From a bacterium (GTDB lineage: Bacteria; Patescibacteriota; Doudnabacteria; UBA920): a stretch of DNA of 7,016 nucleotides. The position numbers were made by a program, and so were the translations under genes. Location: positions 1 to 7,016 of the forward strand of contig JAJYJE010000051.1 in NCBI GenBank assembly GCA_021789715.1. Reading direction: 5' to 3'. The notes beneath the pieces were generated by a model. That model saw only the letters and a program-made list of their open reading frames with translations, made no database searches and was not told the DNA's origin. This document shows, piece after piece, positions 1 to 4,842 of this stretch; position 1 is the first letter of the stretch, and the number at the start of each line of letters is the position of its first letter.

Positions 1-2583
1 CGAAAGCAATTTGGACACGCCATCGTCACCCATTGTGACGCCGTAAAGCATGGTGGATTGTGCCATAGTTTCGCGGTTATGAGTAATAGTAATAAACTGC
101 GTCTGATGCGCAAGCGTCCCCAAAATCTGCCCGAAGCGGATGGTATTTGCCTCATCGAGCGCCGCGTCGACTTCGTCGAGCACCACGAAAGGCGAGGGAA
201 AACAGGCCAATAAGCTGCAGAGCAGCGCGATCGACGTCAATGCCCGCTCACCGCCGGAAAGCGCTTGGATGGTCGAGAGTTTCTTCCCCGGTGGCGTGGC
301 TTTTATACCGATGCCGGTTATGGAACTGGCGGGCCGATTATACTTTTGCAGGACTTTCTCTTCCGGACGAAGCTGCCGTTCGCCGGCCGGCTGCTCCTCG
401 CCGCCTTCAGCCTCGGCTGCCGCCTCCTCAGTCTTATCTTCCGCCTTCACTACGCTTAAGTACGCCCGCCCCCCATTGAACAGCATGCGAAAATAGAATT
501 CAAACTTTTCGTTAATTCTATGAAACGACTCGTTAAACTTGGTTTTAATATGCTCATCCAGCTCGTCCATAATGTTCCGCAAATCGGCCATGCTCTTTTT
601 TAGATCTTCAACCTGTGTCGTCAGATTAGTATAGCGCGCTTCAGTTTCCTGATATTCCTTAAGCGTAAGTTCGTCCATGCCGCCGATCATTTCCAGTTGA
701 TTTTTAAGCCGCGTAATCTTCTCTTCCAACTGCGGCTGCGCTGCCGTCACCTGCCGAGCTTCCAGATCTTTAATACCGTCCGGTCCCAGTATGCGCCGCA
801 CTTCTTCCGCCAAAACTTCCATTTGGGTGTCCAGCTTGGCCTTTTCTATGCTAAGCTGCGATTCCTGATCTTTGATTTTTGATACCTGGTCTTGTTTATC
901 ACGGAACGCGGCTTCCGCTGTCCGAATAGCGGCACGGCCGGCTTCCTCTTCCTGATAATATGCTTTTAATGACGCTTCCGCCGCCGTAATTTCGCTGCCA
1001 TGGTTTTCCAGTTCTTTCTTGATCCGATTTTCTTCGGCAATCAAGCTCTGTACAAAATCATCGATCGAATGGCTTTCCGCTTTTTTTAATTCCAGATCCA
1101 AATGCAGTTTTTCCTGCTCCAGCGCTCCCAGCTGTTTAGCCAAAAATTCCGAACCCATTTTGGAACGCGATAATTCCAGCTCCAAACGCCTGACCGTTTC
1201 CCCCAACTTCTCCTTTTCACCCATCACCTGCCGCAGCTCTTTCTGAAACGCCGCCAAAGTCGCCTCCGGGTCTTTCACGATAGCTTTAGCGGTGGTTTTA
1301 AATTTAGCAAAGCTCGACTGCAACCCTCCGGCCGCCTGCCTTACCGCCTGCAATTCCGTAGCCGATTGCAAGCTGCCGTAAAATTTTTGGAAAGTATCTT
1401 CCAAAGATTCAAGCTCCAAATCAAACAGCGCCCAATCTATCTGCACCGGATTCTTGGTATGGCTATAAAGCTGGTTAAGCTTATCGGTTAACTGCTGGAG
1501 TTGGCGGCTATGCTCCTGCAAACTACGGCCCATTTCCTGCTCGGCATTGTGGCCGGACGCCAATTTTTCTTTGATTTCCAAAATCGCCCGCGCTTTCTGG
1601 TGGACTTCTACCTGCAGCGTCTTCGGGTCGCCGGCCAAAGTTTTTTGGCCCTGCATTTTGCCCCGCACCAAGCTTAAATCTTCCAGCAGCTTATTCTTTT
1701 GGTCCTGCAAAATTTTTAGCTGCTCCTGAATTTTGCGGTATTTGGCGCTGTCGTGATGATCGGCTTCCAAACTCTCCAAGAATTTACGCTGTTCCCCTGC
1801 TTCATGCTCCAACGTTTGCCTGCGCTTGCTTACGGTTTCCAACTGCGCGCTAAATTCATCCAGCCCTGTTTTAAGCGCCCAATAGGTGAATCCAAAAAAC
1901 TCCCTCTGGTAATTTTTCAGTTCCGCTTCAATCTCGGCCCGCGCTTCCATTTTTTTTGCCTGGCGGCGCAGCGATTTGAGCCGCGGCTCGATTTCCGAAA
2001 TCAAGTCTTCGGCGCGCATCAAATTATTGGCGGTTTGCTCCAAACGGCGCAGCGTCCGATCGCGCTTTATGTGGTAAGTTTTTACCCCACTGGCCTCGTC
2101 AACCAAATTTTTTACCTCGCTTGGACCCTGCAGGATCATCTGGTCTATTGTACCCTGGCCAATAACCGTATAACGCGAGGTACCGATGTTACTGCGAAGG
2201 ACGAGGTCAATAATATCGAGCAGCCGTACTCTGCTGCCGTTAAGCAAATATTCGCTCTCCCCGCTCCGGTCAATCCGGCGGCCAATGGCCACCTCGGCCG
2301 CGTCCAGCGGAATATGCCGGTCGCGGTTATCGAACGTGGCCACGACTTCGGCAAATCCCAGGCGCGTCTTTTTATCCGATCCGGCAAAAATAACATCCTG
2401 GCTGCTCTTGCCGCGGATAATTTTAGGCGACTGCTCTCCCAGCACCCAGCGCAAAGCGTCAGCCACGTTGGACTTGCCGCTGCCATTGGGCCCGACAATC
2501 GCAATAATGCCTTGCGTAAACTCCATGGTGGTTTTTGCCGCAAAGCTTTTGAAGCCGTGGATTTCTAACCTTTTTAAATACAT
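1..2583 (-). CDS. smc: Chromosome segregation ATPase SMC, 3' end cut by window edge; hinge not recognisable
   Basis: SMC dimers organise and segregate the nucleoid by ATP-driven DNA entrapment, normally with ScpA/ScpB (neither is in this window). The frame is open for 861 codons from ATG 2581-2583 to base 1. The start gives the usual family N-terminus (MYLKRLEIHGFKSF). Walker A is GPNGSGKS at residues 31-38 and the Q-loop is Q51. A coiled coil begins near Y170. The conserved block leading into the C-terminal head half ends at FNGG (702-705). The signature LSGGE is at 775-779, Walker B ends at D803/E804, a D-loop follows, and the switch His is H835. The text ends in VTMGDDGVSKLLS, close to the usual C-terminus, so only some ten residues are probably missing. 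Family members are usually near 1180 residues; this one should be about 870. The shortage lies in the coil and hinge: no hinge-like sequence is seen between 171 and 684, and there is no Cys there for a zinc hook. An acidic insertion occupies about 713-753. It lies downstream of rnc, a known operon partner. Identity is very sure; the hinge loss is inferred from reading. Confidence 0.96.
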   Translation of the reverse strand, partial: MYLKRLEIHGFKSFAAKTTMEFTQGIIAIVGPNGSGKSNVADALRWVLGEQSPKIIRGKSSQDVIFAGSDKKTRLGFAEVVATFDNRDRHIPLDAAEVAIGRRIDRSGESEYLLNGSRVRLLDIIDLVLRSNIGTSRYTVIGQGTIDQMILQGPSEVKNLVDEASGVKTYHIKRDRTLRRLEQTANNLMRAEDLISEIEPRLKSLRRQAKKMEARAEIEAELKNYQREFFGFTYWALKTGLDEFSAQLETVSKRRQTLEHEAGEQRKFLESLEADHHDSAKYRKIQEQLKILQDQKNKLLEDLSLVRGKMQGQKTLAGDPKTLQVEVHQKARAILEIKEKLASGHNAEQEMGRSLQEHSRQLQQLTDKLNQLYSHTKNPVQIDWALFDLELESLEDTFQKFYGSLQSATELQAVRQAAGGLQSSFAKFKTTAKAIVKDPEATLAAFQKELRQVMGEKEKLGETVRRLELELSRSKMGSEFLAKQLGALEQEKLHLDLELKKAESHSIDDFVQSLIAEENRIKKELENHGSEITAAEASLKAYYQEEEAGRAAIRTAEAAFRDKQDQVSKIKDQESQLSIEKAKLDTQMEVLAEEVRRILGPDGIKDLEARQVTAAQPQLEEKITRLKNQLEMIGGMDELTLKEYQETEARYTNLTTQVEDLKKSMADLRNIMDELDEHIKTKFNESFHRINEKFEFYFRMLFNGGRAYLSVVKAEDKTEEAAAEAEGGEEQPAGERQLRPEEKVLQKYNRPASSITGIGIKATPPGKKLSTIQALSGGERALTSIALLCSLLACFPSPFVVLDEVDAALDEANTIRFGQILGTLAHQTQFITITHNRETMAQSTMLYGVTMGDDGVSKLLS

Positions 2584-2597
2584 TTGGTTTGTAGTGT

Positions 2598-2686
2598 TCG
2601 CAAATATACAAATTCTGACAAATATACAAACACTACGACGCCAGAATTTGTCATTTGTATATTTGTGTTGATTTGTATATTTGCGA
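2598..2686. repeat. Large symmetric inverted repeat filling the rnc-smc spacer
   Basis: The 12-mer CAAATATACAAA occurs at 2601-2612 and 2619-2630, and its exact reverse complement at 2654-2665 and 2672-2683. All four copies are symmetric about base 2642, with 18-base spacing in each arm. The outer stem pairs 2598-2613 with 2671-2686 (16 bp). A 4x4 internal loop follows, then an inner stem pairing 2618-2630 with 2654-2666 (13 bp), and a 23-base apical loop. It starts 6 bases after the rnc stop and ends 14 bases before the smc start, so it would lie inside an rnc-smc mRNA. No U-tract follows, so a terminator is unlikely. It could be a processing or stability hairpin, an operator array or a copy of a dispersed palindromic repeat. 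The pairing is directly visible; the function is unknown. Confidence 0.93.
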
Positions 2687-2692
2687 GTGCTG

Positions 2693-3385
2693 CTAAAATT
2701 GGTTATTCTTGAGTGCGTTCTCCGCCGCCGCCAGTTCCGCTTCCTGCTTGGATGGACCGCTACCGCGGCCAACTTCAACCGTCCCGACCAAGGCCGCGAC
2801 GACAAAGATTTTATTATGGTCAGGACCGGTCTCGCTGACTACGCTGTAAGTCGGGGTGATGCCGCGTTTTTCCTGGACCAATTCCTGCAGCCGGCTCTTG
2901 GGATCGACATACTTTTCTCCGGCAATAATTTTGGGCAGTTCCACTAAAATATGCCGCTCAATAAACTGCCGAACCGTGTTAAAATCACTATCCAAGTACA
3001 TGGCGCCAATCACTGCCTCGATGCAGTTAGCCAAAATAACCTGCCGCGCCCGTCCGGTATCTTTGGCTTCGCCGCGCGACATAAACAAAAATTTTTCCAA
3101 ATCCAGGCGCCGGGCAATGTCGGACAGCATTTTATAGTTCACCAGGGCGCTGCGAAAATTCGTCAGCTCGCCTTCGGGATGATTATAGTTTTTGTACAAA
3201 TACTCGGTGGCGGCCAATTCCAAAACTGCGTCGCCCAAAAACTCCAGGCGCTCGTTATGAGGCAAATGGAAACCCCGGTTCTCGTTCAGATAGGACCGAT
3301 GGGTAAAAGCCGAAAGGTACAGATCGGGATTATTGATCTTTACCTCTAAAATTTGTTCAAGTTCTTTTTGGTCTAAGCTGGGCAT
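2693..3385 (-). CDS. rnc: Ribonuclease III, double-stranded-RNA endonuclease
   Basis: RNase III cleaves double-stranded RNA in a Mg2+-dependent reaction, as a homodimer in the cytoplasm, to process rRNA precursors and some mRNAs. The protein is 230 residues, normal for the family. The N-terminal catalytic domain carries the signature HNERLEFLGDAVL at 43-55, giving E45, E48 and D52 (equivalent to E. coli E38, E41, D45). The second acidic cluster reads LANCIEAVIGAMYLD with E123 (E. coli E117), but N120 replaces the usual Asp (E. coli D114). The C-terminal double-stranded-RNA-binding domain begins near DPKSRLQE and ends with the GSGPSKQEAELAAAENAL helix. I chose ATG 3383-3385 because it gives the normal length. 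The frame stays open to an ATG at 3446-3448, but those 21 extra residues are encoded by heptameric repeat DNA and resemble no RNase III N-terminus. No Shine-Dalgarno precedes either ATG. smc follows after about 109 bp, the order known from the B. subtilis rnc-smc operon. Confidence 0.96.
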   Translation of the reverse strand: MPSLDQKELEQILEVKINNPDLYLSAFTHRSYLNENRGFHLPHNERLEFLGDAVLELAATEYLYKNYNHPEGELTNFRSALVNYKMLSDIARRLDLEKFLFMSRGEAKDTGRARQVILANCIEAVIGAMYLDSDFNTVRQFIERHILVELPKIIAGEKYVDPKSRLQELVQEKRGITPTYSVVSETGPDHNKIFVVAALVGTVEVGRGSGPSKQEAELAAAENALKNNQF

Positions 3386-3397
3386 CAAAAGTACATC

Positions 3398-3454
3398 TGA
3401 CTTTTGGCATTTGACCTTTGACTGCTGAATGCACCAGTTAAAAGTCAAAAGTCA
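3398..3454. repeat. Heptad-spaced imperfect inverted repeat upstream of rnc
   Basis: TGACTTTTG (3398-3406) is matched by its reverse complement CAAAAGTCA (3446-3454), centred on base 3426. The segments between them match imperfectly (8 of 14 next to the outer arms). TGAC recurs at 3398, 3412 and 3419, and GTCA at 3444 and 3451, so the units are spaced by 7 or 14 bases. The element begins 12 bases upstream of the chosen rnc ATG and would lie in the mRNA leader. It may be a degenerate heptamer repeat or a weak leader hairpin. It also explains the spurious open frame extending rnc upstream. Confidence 0.65.
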
Positions 3455-3619
3455 ATTTTTAATTTGCGCGGGTTGCGCCCTAAACCCCCAAGAATACCGC
3501 AGAGCCGGGGCCCCCAAAAAGCATCTGATGCTTTTTGGGGAAGAGGGACGATGTTCCTTAGGAAGTGGGGTGATTGCCTTTAGGTAACTACGAAACAAAG
3601 TAACGGAATAATTGGCCTG
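3455..3619. other. Non-coding spacer between tRNA-Val and the rnc leader, rich in short hairpins
   Basis: This 165-base stretch has no credible reading frame. It is GC-rich near 3466-3514, unlike the AT-rich spacers elsewhere in the window. Features in order on the plus strand are: GCGCGGGTTGCGCCC (3466-3480); the self-complementary GGGGCCCC (3507-3514); a 14-bp perfect inverted repeat (3512-3540); the palindrome TTCCTTAGGAA (3554-3564); and TTGCC-TTTA-GGTAA (3574-3587), which pairs as RNA on the plus strand with one G-U. On the minus strand that last stem is directly preceded by GTAG (3588-3591), an arrangement reminiscent of REP elements. It matches no RNA family I know (not tmRNA, 4.5S RNA or RNase P). 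A dispersed repeat or an undescribed structured RNA are both possible. Confidence 0.5.
3512..3540. repeat. Perfect 14-bp inverted repeat, hairpin
   Basis: CCCCAAAAAGCATC (3512-3525) and GATGCTTTTTGGGG (3527-3540) are exact reverse complements around a single T, so the real loop would be a few bases taken from the stem top. No T-run follows on either strand: the next bases are AAGAGGG on plus and GCCCCC-type sequence on minus. It is therefore not a standard intrinsic terminator, although it lies between tRNA-Val and rnc where one could be expected. It overlaps the palindrome GGGGCCCC at 3507-3514, giving a possible alternative pairing. Confidence 0.9.
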
Positions 3620-3695
3620 TGGTGGGCGGTACAGGAATCGAACCTGTCACCTACTCTACGTCAAAGAGTCGCTCTACCATATGAGCTAACCGCCC
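3620..3695 (-). tRNA. tRNA-Val, anticodon GAC
   Basis: The 76-base gene folds as a complete cloverleaf. Acceptor GGGCGGT pairs with ACCGCCC; the D-stem is GCTC/GAGC with loop ATATGGTA; the anticodon stem is ACTCT/AGAGT with loop TTGACGT; the variable loop is AGGTG; the T-arm is ACAGG-TTCGATT-CCTGT. U33 precedes anticodon GAC, which reads the valine codons GUC and GUU. The discriminator is A and the CCA end is encoded in the DNA, so nucleotidyltransferase is not needed for its first maturation. It sits between the membrane protein gene and rnc on the same strand and may be part of a longer transcript with them. Confidence 0.97.
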
Positions 3696-3704
3696 TGAGA
3701 AACC

Positions 3705-3810
3705 GTAATTGGTTGCAGGTTACAAAAACAGCACGGCAGCAAGAGGGCAGTTATAAGACCCTAAACTTTAGGTCCCAGAACCATACCTGCTTCCACAACC
3801 AACAACTTAC
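3705..3810. repeat. Nested inverted repeats in the spacer 5' of tRNA-Val
   Basis: TTGGTTGCAGGT (3709-3720) finds its complement in two blocks on the other side, ACCTGC (3785-3790) and CAACCAA (3796-3802), separated by five extra bases. GTAA (3705-3708) and TTAC (3807-3810) could extend the stem. Inside is a small hairpin pairing GACC (3757-3760) with GGTC (3771-3774) and TAAA with TTTA. The minus strand reads TATAAC at 3755-3750, which could be a -10 box for tRNA-Val, but the -35 position (CTGGGA) is poor. The whole spacer from 3696 to 3819 has no credible gene. Confidence 0.6.
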
Positions 3811-3819
3811 TGCCAATAT

Positions 3820-4749
3820 TTAAGGTACTGCCGGGGATGGCGCAGCTTGCGTTGCAACTTCCAGATCTTCTGTTTTAACAGGAGTCACCTTTTGTAAAAA
3901 GAACAGCAACAGGACTGTATTTAAAAAAGCGTTGAGAATGCCGAGCAAAATCCAAAGCGTGAGCACTCCCAATGCCTTTATTATAACCAAAACCGCGGAA
4001 AAATGCAAAAGCCCGACCCGGCTAAAGCTCAAGAGCGCGATTCTCAGGCTAACCCGCAGCAGCCCGAGCAAGCTAACGCCCAAGACAAAACCGGCCAAAT
4101 AAATCACTACCAAAATCAAGCTTAAAGCCAAAATTTGGATCCAATTGGAAGCGAAAAAGTCCGTACCGGCATTCAGCGCCTTGCCTAATGGCATGCGAAA
4201 CAGCACCAAAAACATCCCGGTAAAAATATTGATGCAGGATATGGTAAAAGCCAGCGGAAAAAATATGATAATGCCCAGCAGCCACAGCATGTTCTCCAAA
4301 GCCGGGTCGCCAACGTTGATCCACCAGGGAGCGGCCAGCACGGCCAGCGCGGCCAACATAAACACTGCGGTTAAAATACTGACCTTAATAAACGGCCACA
4401 AGATCGTTTTGCTTTCCCTGGCCTGCTTGCCCAGGTCGGCCACCCTCTTGTCGAGCAACGATTTAACGGTCAGCATCAGCATGATCCGCGACCAATTGGT
4501 CAAAATAAGGCTAACCGCCGATACGCCCAAAACCGTCAGGCTAACTACCGCCAGCCGGCCGGGATGAGCCGTCAGGTAAGCCGCGGCAGCCGGCGCGTCC
4601 AGGCGAATACTGCCGTCCTGAGGCCAATTTTGAAACTGAAAAAAATTCAAATTAAATACTCCGACCACAAACATGCCGAACAGCCAGAGTATCGGAAAAT
4701 GCCTGGTAATGCGGTAAGCCTGCTTGATAAGATCGGAGTAGGAAAACAT
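3820..4749 (-). CDS. Polytopic membrane protein of unknown function
   Basis: I do not recognise a named family. The 309-residue protein is mostly hydrophobic, with likely membrane segments near residues 18-38, 66-85, 121-141, 154-184 (long, perhaps two passes), 204-232 and 246-286, so six to eight passes. A short polar N-terminus containing LIKQAYRITRHFPILWLFG resembles the openings of multi-pass proteins often annotated as hypothetical in Patescibacteria; that comparison is from memory. The 40-65 segment is a polar and Ala-rich loop, and the tail (290-309) is soluble and rich in Pro and Ala. There is no Cys pair, nucleotide-binding motif or protease motif. The ATG at 4747-4749 is the first in frame and is followed directly by plausible sequence; no Shine-Dalgarno is seen. 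It lies about 93 bp after ftsH on the same strand, so it could be co-transcribed and be an FtsH partner or substrate, but nothing in the sequence proves this. Confidence 0.85.
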   Translation of the reverse strand: MFSYSDLIKQAYRITRHFPILWLFGMFVVGVFNLNFFQFQNWPQDGSIRLDAPAAAAYLTAHPGRLAVVSLTVLGVSAVSLILTNWSRIMLMLTVKSLLDKRVADLGKQARESKTILWPFIKVSILTAVFMLAALAVLAAPWWINVGDPALENMLWLLGIIIFFPLAFTISCINIFTGMFLVLFRMPLGKALNAGTDFFASNWIQILALSLILVVIYLAGFVLGVSLLGLLRVSLRIALLSFSRVGLLHFSAVLVIIKALGVLTLWILLGILNAFLNTVLLLFFLQKVTPVKTEDLEVATQAAPSPAVP

Positions 4750-4753
4750 AATT

Positions 4754-4842
4754 AATGCAAAATTAAAAAATCAAAATGAAAAATATAGGTGTTTTTTACC
4801 TTAGGTAAAAAACTCTATAATTTTACACTTTGATTTTTGCAT
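4754..4842. repeat. Palindromic spacer between ftsH and the membrane protein gene
   Basis: The core is a perfect inverted repeat: GTTTTTTACCT (4791-4801), one T, AGGTAAAAAAC (4803-4813), centred on 4802. ATCAAAATG (4770-4778) and CACTTTGAT (4826-4834) match with one mismatch about the same centre. Further out AATGCAAAA (4754-4762) is complementary to TTTTGCATT (4835-4843), offset by about 7 bases as if one arm carries an insertion. The structure fills nearly the entire spacer. In the ftsH transcript it would form an A/U-rich hairpin just after the stop codon. The following sequence is U-rich but interrupted, so weak termination is possible but not clear. Confidence 0.8.

Noticed and set aside
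140..496. Small plus-strand frames opposite the C-terminal SMC head, and similar frames opposite ftsH
   Set aside because: They are low-complexity shadows of the real minus-strand genes with no domain of their own.
532..2073. Rad50/SbcC-type protein with a zinc hook
   Set aside because: There is no CxxC, or any cysteine, in the coil, and both head halves follow the SMC pattern, including RSGESEYLLNG and LSGGERALTSIALL.
1753..2568. Long plus-strand open frame (271 codons) opposite smc
   Set aside because: It lies entirely antisense to the SMC N-terminal head and coil, whose minus-strand reading has unmistakable family motifs. The plus-strand translation shows no recognisable domain.
3386..3448. 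N-terminal extension of RNase III to the upstream ATG
   Set aside because: The 21 extra residues come from heptameric repeat DNA and do not resemble an RNase III N-terminus. The inner ATG gives the normal family length.
3435..3457. Promoter for rnc from the TTGACT sequences on the minus strand
   Set aside because: They match a -35 box but are part of the heptamer repeat, and no acceptable -10 box occurs at a suitable distance downstream.
3512..3540. Intrinsic terminator after tRNA-Val
   Set aside because: The stem is perfect, but no T-run follows it on either strand, and the loop is only one base unless stem pairs open.
3750..3778. Promoter for tRNA-Val (TATAAC with CTGGGA 17 bases upstream)
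   Set aside because: The -10 box is fair but the -35 box is poor and part of a hairpin. It is not strong enough to list as a feature.
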